Numbered from the stretch's first letter, positions 46,474 through 54,653 are shown. The stretch: DNA of 64,000 nt from Kangiella aquimarina DSM 16071 (GCF_000374105.1 NZ_KB893650.1:171645-235644), one strand, 5' to 3'. The notes: a model not told the origin generated them from the sequence alone. Translations and numbers: made by a program.

Positions 46474-46935
46474 TTATAGTTCATCTTTTGCAATACTGAG
46501 CAAAGCCTCGTCGATTTCGTCTAACAAGATCACCTTGATCTCTTTCTCAGTTTTTACCCCTAACAATTGAGGCGCTGCTCGGCTTGGAATTTGCCGAAGC
46601 CTCGCTTTGATTTCGTGAGCCGCCTCGTTATATTGGCGTTCGATCTCGTCGAGCAATGCGACCTCGCCTTTCGCCTTAGCGGTTTTGATTTCGGCGAGCT
46701 CTGCGTCTGCTTTCTGTTTACGGGCTTCCCAACTAAGCGGCTCGTCCTGTTTAGCTTCATGCTCCTTCTTAGCTTCCTTCTCTTTCCAATCCATTACATC
46801 CGCTATACTGATCACCCATTCTTTCTTTTGATTACCCTTTTTGATCACTGGACAACCTTTAGCAAACCAGGCTTTTATAGTTGCCGGCCTTTTATTTAAA
46901 AGGGCTGCAGCCTCATTTAGATTAACTGTTTTCAT
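46474..46935 (-). CDS. Terminase small subunit-like protein (Nu1/DUF1441 type)
   Basis: A protein of about 153 residues. An N-terminal helix-turn-helix of the Nu1/MerR-like type (VNLNEAAALLNKRPATIKAWFAKGCP) is followed by a charged helical region, as in the Nu1 (DUF1441) terminase small subunits that recognise cos sites. No terminase large subunit is in the island, so it would have to work with a helper phage enzyme. That is the known strategy of PICI satellites for diverting packaging. A GTG two codons upstream is also possible. It is more GC-rich than the defence operon to its left, suggesting a different origin. Confidence 0.75.
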   Translation of the reverse strand: MKTVNLNEAAALLNKRPATIKAWFAKGCPVIKKGNQKKEWVISIADVMDWKEKEAKKEHEAKQDEPLSWEARKQKADAELAEIKTAKAKGEVALLDEIERQYNEAAHEIKARLRQIPSRAAPQLLGVKTEKEIKVILLDEIDEALLSIAKDEL

Positions 46936-47105
46936 ATTCACTCGTCGTCGTCGGTTACTGAAAAATCGCCTCGCACAATGTAAACTGCGCGCAGCCGCGC
47001 ACCCTTATAGCTCAAGTCCCCGGAAGGACCCAAAACAATCGAAGAAGAAAAGGATCACCCCCTCCCCTCCCCTTTGTATCTCGCCGGCCTAAACATATTA
47101 TTACC

Positions 47106-47146
47106 GTGTGTTATAGCGACTATCTTAATAGTCGTGTTATACACAC
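47106..47146. promoter_or_regulatory. 41-nt near-perfect palindrome upstream of the terminase gene
   Basis: CGACTAT, CTTA, ATAGTCG forms the core (47117-47134), and GTGTGTTATA / TATACACAC extends it outward. It lies among TATAAT-like sequences on both strands, so an operator is more likely than a terminator (no T-run). It sits in the gene-less stretch 46936-47324 between terminase and helicase genes. Confidence 0.5.
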
Positions 47147-47162
47147 TATAATATATATAGGT

Positions 47163-47364
47163 GGCAAACCGGCAAGGCAGAAAAGCCTTATAAATCAACA
47201 AGATACCAACTTGCACCCTTCTCGTTTTGCCAGCCTTATTGGCAAACCATATTCCTTTATTAATCAATTGCTTACCGATTTGCCGCTTTGGCCTTTGCCG
47301 ATGGCAAACAATGTGCCGCCTCCACTACTCACTATTTACCAAGGAAAGCTGGATCCCTTTTGCC
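47163..47364. other. Candidate replication origin: iteron-like GGCAAA repeats beside the Rep helicase gene
   Basis: GGCAAA or its complement TTTGCC occurs seven times in about 200 bp, at 47163, 47226, 47241, 47279, 47294, 47303 and 47359. Several copies are extended to GGCAAAC(C), and one pair forms TTTGCC-GAT-GGCAAA. The repeats begin upstream of the terminase gene and reach into the 3' end of the helicase gene. Repeated sites beside a Rep protein gene are typical of satellite origins. Confidence 0.5.
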
Positions 47365-49028
47365 GTTCGGCTCGACTCGATACGGCCGGTCTCCTCTAGT
47401 TGCTCCAATGCTTCTCTTACCTTATTCCGGCTATATCCGGTGCTCTTGCAGATATCTCCAATAACCTTTGTTTTAGAATCCTTTGAAAGCTCAATACACT
47501 GTAGAGCCTCGAATATCTTCTCAGTGTTACTCTTGTCATTACCCTCTAACTTAGTTAGTGCAAACCCAGCAAAGTTATCTCCACTTTTGAAGGGCTCTCC
47601 CTTATCATTTACTTTAACTAGCTGATGAATCTCTCCAGAAAGCTCACCATTATTGCTCTTAGTGACCTTTAGCTTTATCGCATCTTTCTTCGACCTGCTT
47701 ATATTTAGGACCCATCTAGCGCACCGGGTAAGTATTGGATGACCTGCGGCCGCATTAAGATCTAAGGTTCCACCCTGGCCATATGGTTTTAACTTTGCTG
47801 ATTTTGTAGGGTGGTGAATTCCCAAAATGGCACAGTTATGCTCTTTAGCTAATTTTGACAGATAATTACATAATCCCTTCATTGGTTCAGCGTTGGACTC
47901 ATCACCTTCGATTAGTAACCCTATAGGGTCAATTATGATTAATGATAAATCTCTCCATCCAGGAGAGCCTTTATAAGCCAATGCTTCATATATGTAATTA
48001 TTTATAGCTTCCTTTCGCTCGTTAGGATCTAACGTAGCATCAAAATATTCATGCGTAATTACACCAAAGTATGGAGCTGACTTTATATCCAAACGAGCTC
48101 CAATATTTTTAGCTCTCGTTTCAATATTGCTTTTGTCATCCTCTTGGAATACACCAAGTACCGAGCCTGGCTTGTATATATCCAAAATACCACTTAGTGT
48201 CGTCAACTGTTCCTTTTGGTTTGATAACTCTAAAGCTATTTCCAAACTCAACATTGTTTTTCCAATGCCTTCTTCACCAATTATCAAACCAAATTGTCCG
48301 CTTGAAAGTGAGTCCAATACTCTAAATGGTTTCCTTTCCCAACTATTTATTATCCTCTTTGAACTTAGAGGATCATAAGCATTTATATAGCGTTTACTTA
48401 ACAGTTCGTGCGTTTTGGAAAGTGCTATTTTAGGGAACCTTTCGATTCTTTCAGTTACAAATTCCACCAAAGACTTCCAAGTTTTAAAAGTATTCTCAAC
48501 ATATACCCAGTCACTTTTACTTTTAAAAACCATATCGGAAATTCTAGGAGTTTTTATAGTGATAGATATCTTTGGGTTATTTGGATAAATAATTAGCTTT
48601 TTTTCTTGTGCTGCTTCCCTGGCCTTAGAAATTGTTGAGATAGCTCCTGCTAAATTCAAAAGCATATTAATGCCCATTGCACTCTCAAAACCTTTAATAG
48701 CGCTTTTAAGATTTTCTATTTCTTCAAATTTATTGTTATATACGATGAAACAACAGTATGAATGCGTGTACAACTCCTCACTGTCTAACCCCGGAATTAT
48801 TCGATGTTCATAATCAAACGAAAACGGTTCCCCATCATTAATATAATTATTATCCTCTTTTGTGAACATCAAATATTCTAGAGGCATCAATAGATACCCT
48901 AAGGCCTTAACCCAGTGTTCCACTGACTCCTTAGGCATTCTGCTAAATTCTCGCCCACCACTATGAAAGTTAAACAATGTTTCAGTGCTGACTAGATCTA
49001 TAAACTCAATGAAATCATACGAGCTCAT
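47325..49028 (-). CDS. RepA-like AAA_25 helicase (satellite replication protein)
   Basis: A 567-residue RecA-fold ATPase of the RepA/AAA_25 family. Walker A is GEEGIGKTML (about 250-259), Walker B is LIIIDPIGLL (about 372-381), and HHPTKSAKLKPYGQGG is typical of RepA-type helicases. A winged-helix segment lies at the C-terminus (YSRNKVREALEQLEETGRI). The N-terminal 200 residues are not recognisable and may bind origin DNA or prime synthesis. The start overlaps the preceding small gene by four bases (ATGA). It lies upstream of the iteron-rich region, supporting a role in island replication. Confidence 0.85.
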   Translation of the reverse strand: MSSYDFIEFIDLVSTETLFNFHSGGREFSRMPKESVEHWVKALGYLLMPLEYLMFTKEDNNYINDGEPFSFDYEHRIIPGLDSEELYTHSYCCFIVYNNKFEEIENLKSAIKGFESAMGINMLLNLAGAISTISKAREAAQEKKLIIYPNNPKISITIKTPRISDMVFKSKSDWVYVENTFKTWKSLVEFVTERIERFPKIALSKTHELLSKRYINAYDPLSSKRIINSWERKPFRVLDSLSSGQFGLIIGEEGIGKTMLSLEIALELSNQKEQLTTLSGILDIYKPGSVLGVFQEDDKSNIETRAKNIGARLDIKSAPYFGVITHEYFDATLDPNERKEAINNYIYEALAYKGSPGWRDLSLIIIDPIGLLIEGDESNAEPMKGLCNYLSKLAKEHNCAILGIHHPTKSAKLKPYGQGGTLDLNAAAGHPILTRCARWVLNISRSKKDAIKLKVTKSNNGELSGEIHQLVKVNDKGEPFKSGDNFAGFALTKLEGNDKSNTEKIFEALQCIELSKDSKTKVIGDICKSTGYSRNKVREALEQLEETGRIESSRTAKGIQLSLVNSE

Positions 49029-49300
49029 GCTTTACCCCTATAAACACCCGGCAGTAAAATATACCTAACACTCCAAGTCTTATTTCCCTGAGAATCTAAA
49101 CAACTAGTTCTATGGCTGCTTATGTTGAATCTGTGCTCGTTCTTCAGTTTTGAAACAAGCTTAGTAATACTGCCGAATCCATGACCAATCCCCTCTCTGG
49201 CAAGTACTCCGTTAGGCCCCTGCTTTATTAATAAAGAAATTAACCGCTTTTGAAGTTTTGTTTTAGGTGATATTGGCTTCGTTAAATTTCTGTAGTCCAT
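49025..49300 (-). CDS. Small winged-helix-like protein
   Basis: A 91-residue basic protein with a likely winged helix-turn-helix (LQKRLISLLIKQGPNGVLAREGIGHGFGSITKLVSKLKNEHRFNISS region). Such proteins in satellites often assist replication or regulate the Rep gene. The last four bases overlap the helicase start, so translation is coupled. I do not recognise a named family. Confidence 0.65.
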   Translation of the reverse strand: MDYRNLTKPISPKTKLQKRLISLLIKQGPNGVLAREGIGHGFGSITKLVSKLKNEHRFNISSHRTSCLDSQGNKTWSVRYILLPGVYRGKA

Positions 49301-49308
49301 ATACCCTC

Positions 49309-49608
49309 CTATTCAGTCTGAGTTCTAGTATTCGCATCCATATAGGCTTTAATATCACCCAGTCGGTAACGAACACTTCTAGAACATTTTTGATAAGGTA
49401 AGGCTTTAGTGCCATTTGATGCCCAGGCCTCAAGAGATTTTATTGAAAGCCCCAACAAAGAGGCTGTAACCGTCCTTGTTATTAAGGCATTTGGATATTG
49501 CTCAGAAAGAGTTAATAGATTGCTGAATTCAGCCTCTTGAGATGGTGACAATGCACCATGAGTATTTTTTGCTTTGTGTAGTAACTCGATAGGGTCTAAG
49601 TGTTTCAT
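49309..49608 (-). CDS. AlpA-like helix-turn-helix regulator or excisionase
   Basis: A 99-residue protein. The C-terminal half is a MerR-like/AlpA excisionase fold (ITRTVTASLLGLSIKSLEAWASNG, then SVRYRLGDIKAYMDA), which binds DNA to regulate integrase or to assist excision. AlpA-type genes are a hallmark of Gram-negative PICIs and P4-like islands. It starts the run AlpA, wHTH, Rep. The 111 bp upstream include a small CCTCA/TGAGG hairpin just past the end of the 233-aa gene. Confidence 0.78.
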   Translation of the reverse strand: MKHLDPIELLHKAKNTHGALSPSQEAEFSNLLTLSEQYPNALITRTVTASLLGLSIKSLEAWASNGTKALPYQKCSRSVRYRLGDIKAYMDANTRTQTE

Positions 49609-49719
49609 ATAGCCTCTTCACGCTTGGCAGTAGTTAAAGAGTGCAATATAAGTATTAACAAAGGCCGTTAGAATAACGTCTTTTAACCCTCATTTTTGAG
49701 GTAAACTGTAGGATCTAAG

Positions 49720-50421
49720 TTACAGGTACTTAAGGGCTTTCTTTATATATTTTTGGGGACTGAATGGTATATCAAGAATATTCCTAATGAAGTACTCCAT
49801 TAGGTCACCATAAAGATTAGACTTGTCATTACTGAAAGGAACTCTAACTTTCTCATTTGGGAAAATCACATCGAAACTTCTTGTAAATTCTCTACAGATA
49901 TTAGTATAAGTATGGTCTTCTTTGGTCCAGCCTTCGTTAATCTCTTTTCTTCTAATTTTTGCAGTGTTGTACATTTTAATTATTATTTTGCTCCAGTTGT
50001 CAGCATTTCTAAAAACTACTCTTTCTAAATCGTCCGAATCATCATAAAACTCTCCATTCCTACCTCCATTGAGCATTTCACCATTAATAATCAGAAACTC
50101 TTGTTCTAACATTTTTCTTTCAAATCCTGGTAAAGAGTCTATAGCTTCTATTGCTTTTTCAAGACATGATTCAAGCTGGCCTAAGGGCTGCGTTAATTCT
50201 AACTTTGAATTTTTCTTAGGTCCGATCTTGACCAAAGATTTTTCCAGAAGTCCTCTCTCCATGATTTCTAATATTTTATTGCTCTGCTCTCCTGAACTTC
50301 TTCCTTCCAAGATCATTAAAATTTCCCTTGCTTGTATATCCGAAAGTTTAACTTTCTCGATTAATTCGGCATAACTTTCGGATTCATATACTTCTTTATA
50401 CTTTCGTTCGTTATTACTCAT
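49720..50421 (-). CDS. Unrecognised 233-residue island protein
   Basis: A soluble, charged, mostly helical protein with no signal peptide or membrane segment and no motif I can name. The middle has GFERKMLEQEFLIINGEML and the C-terminus has LYGDLMEYFIRNILDIPFSPQKY. It lies directly downstream of a C4-like antisense RNA, the position of the icd/ant genes in phage P1, so an antirepressor-like or regulatory role is possible. AGAGG lies 8 bp before the ATG. Function unassigned. Confidence 0.65.
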   Translation of the reverse strand: MSNNERKYKEVYESESYAELIEKVKLSDIQAREILMILEGRSSGEQSNKILEIMERGLLEKSLVKIGPKKNSKLELTQPLGQLESCLEKAIEAIDSLPGFERKMLEQEFLIINGEMLNGGRNGEFYDDSDDLERVVFRNADNWSKIIIKMYNTAKIRRKEINEGWTKEDHTYTNICREFTRSFDVIFPNEKVRVPFSNDKSNLYGDLMEYFIRNILDIPFSPQKYIKKALKYL

Positions 50422-50452
50422 ATGATGCCTCTTTCATACGCCTTTATGTAAT

Positions 50453-50508
50453 TAACCGGCCAACCTGTAAGGCGGCAGGCTTTCGGGAGCTACCCTAGAC
50501 CGGTCAAA
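50453..50508 (-). ncRNA. C4-like antisense RNA (phage P1 C4 / P4 CI type)
   Basis: Between the 76-aa and 233-aa genes lies a GC-rich structured segment unlike its surroundings. On the minus strand the ends pair (GACCGG with CCGGTT). Inside are GGG-TAGCT-CCC and CCTG...CAGG hairpins and the strings TAGCTCCCGAAAGCC and CAGGTTGGCCGG, which match my memory of the C4 RNA family. Its loop CGCCTT (50475-50468 region) is complementary to AAGGCG just before the ribosome site of the downstream gene (50445-50439), the arrangement by which C4 blocks translation and expression in P1/P7. Confidence 0.55.
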
Positions 50509-50512
50509 CCTT

Positions 50513-50743
50513 TTAATTTAGCTTTGCTTCAATAGCTTCTAGTTTCTCATAGATCCGTGAAAAAGATTCATTTGCACCGCTATGCAAGGCACTTGCTCGA
50601 GGACCCCAATCACAAGTTGTAATATCCCCTCCTTCCGTTGTTGCCTGGTCGCCAGTTTCTTTTAATGCATTAACCAATGACTGATAATCAAGTAAATCTC
50701 CAGCTATAGAGCTTATCTCTTTTTTAAGTTCTGCATTGTTCAT
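50513..50743 (-). CDS. Small unrecognised protein coupled to the integrase
   Basis: A 76-residue acidic protein with a predicted coiled C-terminus (SFSRIYEKLEAIEAKLN). It overlaps the integrase stop by four bases (ATGA), so it is co-translated with int. No family recognised. It could modulate recombination, but nothing in the sequence proves this. Confidence 0.6.
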   Translation of the reverse strand: MNNAELKKEISSIAGDLLDYQSLVNALKETGDQATTEGGDITTCDWGPRASALHSGANESFSRIYEKLEAIEAKLN

Positions 50744-51996
50744 ATTGTTTGCTTCCTTTTGTCAGTTAAGTTTAATACTGGAGCTGACTCTACAACTCCA
50801 GCTTGTTTTAAAATGAATTCGTTTATTTTCTCCAATGGAGCTCTTAATCTCTCAACATCCCAAATAATGTAACCTGCTGTTACATCACCACCCATAGAAT
50901 GATTAACAAGCTTTTTAACAGCGTAAGGAGAAATATCCAGACTTTCGGCTACGCTGATAAATGTTCTTCTTAGATCATGTGCTGTTACTCTTATCCCGCA
51001 TATTTCTCCAATTCTATCTAACGCCTTTTTGGGGTCTTTAAGATGTGCGGCTCCCCTGCCTTCAAATACATATTCATTAACCCTGGTCGATTTACGTCTC
51101 TTAAGAAGTTCTTCAATGAAAGTTGTCATTGGAATGGTTAGCGGTTTCTTGTTTTTTGTTTTAACCACTGTGATGCATCTATTTCGGATATCTATGTTTT
51201 CCCATTTAAGAGTAGCCGCTTCCATCCGTCTCATGCCGGTACATAATACAAAACGGAGATAGTCCGCCAGCGTTGCTGCTGTTTCATGCTGGGCCGGTTC
51301 CGCCTCCACCATACGATCAATTGCCGCCCACCAGGGTTTTATATCATTAGGCCTTAATACTCCTTGTCTGCGCTCTACTTTGTTCCATTCCCTGTTATGG
51401 CTGATCTTGGTGACGGGGTTATCCAGGATTAGGGGATCCCCCATATCATCCTCATACTCACCATGAGCAAAATTGAATAAGGCTCTAAGCACTCGCATTG
51501 CTTTATTTGCCGTTGCTGGTTTCTCTGTACTGATGGTCCTGAATTTTGCGGCTACATCATTACGCTTTATCTCCAGCAAAGGCTTACCCAACCATTCTGC
51601 CATGTTGTTGTTTACAACTGAGCAGTAATCTTGTTTGGTACTATCTGCTAGGTTTCTATGCACTATGAAGTAGTCATTTAGGCACTGCGAAAGAGTAACT
51701 CCCCGGTTCCTCTTTGCCTTCTTTGCTTGATTAGGATCTATTCCATTGAACATCTTTGCTATTTCAAGCTGGGCGTTCTTTCTGGCGTGTTCTACGGTCA
51801 TTGAGGGGAACTGGCCAAGCGTAACCCTAATAGGTCTACCATTTAACTTTTTATAGATTAAAAATGACTTGGTTCCAGTGTAAGAAACTCTTAATTGGAG
51901 TCCCTTTATTTCACTATCTTTATAAGTGACTCTTCCAGTCTCAGGGAGGGGTATTTTAAGCAGCTTAGATTTACTAAAGCTGAAAGTTGTTTCCAT
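50740..51996 (-). CDS. int: P4-type tyrosine integrase
   Basis: Site-specific recombinase of 418 residues. The N-terminal DUF4102 arm-binding domain shows FLIYKKLNGRPIRVTLGQFPSMTVEHAR. A SAM-like core-binding domain follows, then the catalytic domain with Arg in GMRRME (about 252), HDLRRTF (about 337-343) and the Tyr nucleophile in AGYIIWD (about 374). It is the gene nearest the right attachment repeat and reads into the island. It should recombine the tRNA-Phe 3' end. GAGGCG lies upstream of the ATG. Confidence 0.95.
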   Translation of the reverse strand: METTFSFSKSKLLKIPLPETGRVTYKDSEIKGLQLRVSYTGTKSFLIYKKLNGRPIRVTLGQFPSMTVEHARKNAQLEIAKMFNGIDPNQAKKAKRNRGVTLSQCLNDYFIVHRNLADSTKQDYCSVVNNNMAEWLGKPLLEIKRNDVAAKFRTISTEKPATANKAMRVLRALFNFAHGEYEDDMGDPLILDNPVTKISHNREWNKVERRQGVLRPNDIKPWWAAIDRMVEAEPAQHETAATLADYLRFVLCTGMRRMEAATLKWENIDIRNRCITVVKTKNKKPLTIPMTTFIEELLKRRKSTRVNEYVFEGRGAAHLKDPKKALDRIGEICGIRVTAHDLRRTFISVAESLDISPYAVKKLVNHSMGGDVTAGYIIWDVERLRAPLEKINEFILKQAGVVESAPVLNLTDKRKQTI

Positions 51997-52056
51997 TGTA
52001 TTAATCGCCTCAAATTAACTAACAAAAGATGCCTAATTTCTTTTGCTTTAAATCCT

Positions 52057-52075
52057 GGGCTACCTCTGGGCTACC
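52057..52075 (+). promoter_or_regulatory. Putative integrase arm-type sites, right end
   Basis: GGGCTACC at 52057-52064 and 52068-52075, the same orientation and 11-bp periodicity as the pair at 41241-41259. They lie between the integrase start and attR. The rest of the gene-less stretch 51997-52456 holds attR, the displaced terminator and a hairpin leader. Confidence 0.6.
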
Positions 52076-52190
52076 GGAGAGGTAGAATTTGATGGAAATC
52101 ACTATAGATCAAAAAACGAGCAGATCCAACTATTTTGTTGAAATATAAGGATAAATAGGGTTTTAGAGTGTTGGATAAAACTCGAAAATT

Positions 52191-52245
52191 AGGATTGAAA
52201 ATCCTTGTGTCGGCAGTTCAATTCTGCCCCGGGCCACCATTATTC
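52191..52245 (+). repeat. attR: 55-bp direct repeat, displaced tRNA-Phe 3' end
   Basis: Identical to 41127-41181. It carries only the anticodon loop to CCA end of the tRNA and cannot form a full tRNA. Confidence 0.93.
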
Positions 52246-52250
52246 AATAA

Positions 52251-52278
52251 GCCTGACTAGAAATAGTCGGGCTTTTTT
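52251..52278 (+). terminator. Original tRNA-Phe terminator displaced by the island
   Basis: Nine-pair stem GCCTGACTA / TAGTCGGGC with GAAA loop and six T, directly after attR. Before integration it would have followed the tRNA gene. Confidence 0.87.
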
Positions 52279-52396
52279 GTGTCCGCCATATTTTTTATGT
52301 TCGTTTTTATCTTTCACTGATATCTCCACAACTTCTTGCTGTTCATTTCTTATACTATTTTTGTAATCCCAAGCCATTCGCGCTACATTATTCTCT

Positions 52397-52437
52397 ATGG
52401 CATGAAGCCATCAATCCTGCCTCCTGTTTTGGAGGCA
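52397..52437 (+). promoter_or_regulatory. Two hairpins in the leader of the NfeD gene
   Basis: ATGGC-ATGAA-GCCAT (52397-52411) and TGCCTCC-TGTTTT-GGAGGCA (52418-52437) lie directly before the AAGGA ribosome site of the next gene. No T-run follows, so they may protect or regulate the mRNA. Confidence 0.4.
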
Positions 52438-52456
52438 TCAGCTAGAAGGATTTGGT

Positions 52457-53887
52457 ATGAAACAGGCTTTATACATTGCACTGTCTTTTCTTCTTCTGTG
52501 CTTTTCTGCGCAGCAGCTTCATTCTGCTGAAACAAATTCCACTAAGCGCGCCATGCAGCTAACGCTTGATGGTTCGGTCAATCCGGCAACTGCCCATTTC
52601 CTCGTAGAAAATATTGAAGAAGCTGCAGAGCAGGATTACCAGCTTATCATCATTAAAATGAACACACCTGGCGGACTCGATCTGGCCATGCGTGACATTA
52701 TCCGAGCCATATTATCCTCACCTATTCCCGTTGCTACCTATGTGTACCCGCCGGGCTCGCGCGCTGCCAGCGCTGGAACCTATATTCTGTATGCCAGCCA
52801 TGTTTCGGCAATGGCGCCAGCCACCAACCTTGGTGCAGCAACACCTGTATCAATCGGTGGTATGCCATCCCCCGACGAAAGTAATCAGCCTGAACAATCA
52901 AAACAGCCTGAAAACAACGAAGTTGGCCCAGATACTTCAGAACAAAAACCGAATAAATCTCCGAGTCCGTCAAGCACCTCCAACAAATCAGCGATGGAAA
53001 AGAAGGTCATCAATGATGCCGAGGCCTACCTTAGGAGCCTGGCCGATTATCATGGCCGCAACATCGACTGGGTACGCAACGCTGTGCGTGAAGGTGAGAG
53101 CCTATCGTCCAGTGAAGCACTCGAAATTGGCGTGATTGACCTCATTGCTGAGAACCCGCAGCAGCTGTTAGCAATGATTGATGGTAAATCAGTACGCCTG
53201 CCAAATGGGCAAGCCGAAATAAATACCAAAGGCATGACTATTGAGGTTGTTGAAATTGACTGGAAAACTCAGCTTCTGAGCATTATCAGCGATCCTAACA
53301 TCGCCTATATTCTGCTGATTATCGGTATCTATGGCCTCATCTTCGAAGGCTATAACCCGGGTACTTTTATTCCAGGTGTTATTGGTGCCATCTGCCTGCT
53401 GCTTGCTTTCTATGCCCTGCAAATCATGCCGGTAAACTATGTTGCCGCTGGCCTGCTGGTGTTAGGTATAGCCTTGCTGGTAGTCGAAGCTTTTGCACCC
53501 AGTTTCGGCATACTCGGAGTCGGCGGTATCATCGCCTTTATTCTTGGCTCTTTTCTGCTCTTCAATGAGCCAGAAACCGGTATGGCCATCGCCATGCCTA
53601 TCCTCATCTTCGTCACCATAGTCAGTGTAATCTTGCTTAGCTTCGTGCTCAGTCTTGCCATCCGCGCCAGAAATAGACCCGTAGTCACTGGCACCGATGA
53701 AATGCTGTCGGAGATTGGAATCGTTGAACACGACTTCGAGGACAAAGGCTGGATTAAAATTCATGGTGAAATATGGAAAGCTTCTAGCGATCAGCCGTTG
53801 AAAGCTGGTCAACACGTGAAAGTAGTAGCGGTTAATGATCTAGATTTAGTCGTCGTTCCAGTCACGGACGACAACCCAAAACTTTAA
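52457..53887 (+). CDS. NfeD family membrane serine protease (ClpP-class domain, long form)
   Basis: A 476-residue protein. After a signal peptide (about 1-24) comes a periplasmic ClpP/SppA-like protease domain with [14 protein letters not shown] and the Ser region [15 protein letters not shown], whose Ser-Lys dyad is completed by Lys in [16 protein letters not shown] Gln/Ser/Pro-rich insert (about 138-180) breaks the domain. Four to five membrane helices (about 275-415) and a C-terminal OB-fold NfeD domain follow. It is paired with the slipin gene 20 bp downstream, its usual substrate and partner. Role in membrane quality control is by family. Confidence 0.92.
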   Translation: MKQALYIALSFLLLCFSAQQLHSAETNSTKRAMQLTLDGSVNPATAHFLVENIEEAAEQDYQLIIIKMNTPGGLDLAMRDIIRAILSSPIPVATYVYPPGSRAASAGTYILYASHVSAMAPATNLGAATPVSIGGMPSPDESNQPEQSKQPENNEVGPDTSEQKPNKSPSPSSTSNKSAMEKKVINDAEAYLRSLADYHGRNIDWVRNAVREGESLSSSEALEIGVIDLIAENPQQLLAMIDGKSVRLPNGQAEINTKGMTIEVVEIDWKTQLLSIISDPNIAYILLIIGIYGLIFEGYNPGTFIPGVIGAICLLLAFYALQIMPVNYVAAGLLVLGIALLVVEAFAPSFGILGVGGIIAFILGSFLLFNEPETGMAIAMPILIFVTIVSVILLSFVLSLAIRARNRPVVTGTDEMLSEIGIVEHDFEDKGWIKIHGEIWKASSDQPLKAGQHVKVVAVNDLDLVVVPVTDDNPKL

Positions 53888-53907
53888 GCTCAATAGAAGG
53901 ATTTATT

Positions 53908-54651
53908 ATGAATATTTTTTACCCAATCATTCTGGCACTGATAATTCTAACCGTTGCCAGCATGTTCAAGATTCTTCGTGAATACGAACGTGGTGTCATC
54001 TTCATGCTTGGTCGCTTCTGGAAAGTCAAAGGACCCGGTCTGATCATCCTCATCCCATTCGTGCAACAAATTGTACGAGTCGATTTGCGGATTATCGTGA
54101 TGGATGTTCCTACTCAAGATGTCATCTCCCGCGACAATGTTTCGGTAAAAGTTAACGCAGTCGTTTATTTCCGAGTAGTCGATCCACAAAAAGCCATCAT
54201 CAATGTCGAGCACTATTTTGATGCAACCAGTCAGCTTGCACAAACTACACTGCGATCTGTACTGGGCCAACATGAACTCGATGAAATGCTCGCATCACGC
54301 GAAAAACTCAATGAAGACATTCAGGAAATTCTCGACAGTCAGACCGACGCCTGGGGTATCAAAGTTTCAAACGTAGAAATTAAACACGTCGACCTTGATG
54401 AAAGCATGATCCGCGCCATTGCCCAACAGGCAGAAGCCGAACGTCGTCGTCGCGCAAAAGTTATTCATGCACAAGGTGAAATGGAAGCTTCGCAAAAACT
54501 ATTTGAAGCTGCACAGGTCTTGGGGCAAAAAGAAGAAGCACTACAATTACGTTATCTGCAAACGCTAACCGAGATCGCCGGCGAGAATAGCAACACGATT
54601 GTATTCCCTTTGCCAATTGACCTGATGAAAAAATTTATGAGTAAGGAATAA
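53908..54651 (+). CDS. Slipin (SPFH/stomatin-like protein)
   Basis: A 247-residue membrane-associated SPFH protein. It has an N-terminal hydrophobic anchor (about 1-22), [51 protein letters not shown], and a coiled C-terminus ([22 protein letters not shown]). The end [10 protein letters not shown]-like strand is typical. It would form oligomeric membrane microdomains and is processed by the adjacent NfeD protease. Confidence 0.95.
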   Translation: MNIFYPIILALIILTVASMFKILREYERGVIFMLGRFWKVKGPGLIILIPFVQQIVRVDLRIIVMDVPTQDVISRDNVSVKVNAVVYFRVVDPQKAIINVEHYFDATSQLAQTTLRSVLGQHELDEMLASREKLNEDIQEILDSQTDAWGIKVSNVEIKHVDLDESMIRAIAQQAEAERRRRAKVIHAQGEMEASQKLFEAAQVLGQKEEALQLRYLQTLTEIAGENSNTIVFPLPIDLMKKFMSKE

Positions 54652-54653
54652 GA

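Larger units (their letters stand above)
41127..52245. mobile_element. Integrated phage-satellite-like island in tRNA-Phe carrying a putative defence operon
   Basis: About 11 kb bounded by 55-bp perfect direct repeats (41127-41181 and 52191-52245). An intact tRNA-Phe is at the left and a displaced tRNA 3' end at the right. A tyrosine integrase lies at the right end and all genes point left. Backbone genes are integrase, AlpA-like regulator, RepA-like helicase, terminase small subunit, a C4-like RNA and an iteron-rich candidate origin. No capsid, tail, portal or large terminase genes are present. This fits a PICI/P4-type satellite rather than a prophage. The left half is visibly AT-richer than the host chromosome. 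Confidence 0.85.

Noticed and set aside
47055-47399. Small frames on both strands in the helicase-terminase gap
   Set aside because: They cross the palindrome and the iteron-like repeats, lack ribosome sites and have low-complexity translations; regulatory DNA is a better explanation.
41127-52245. Complete prophage
   Set aside because: No portal, capsid, tail, lysis or large terminase genes; satellite is the better description.
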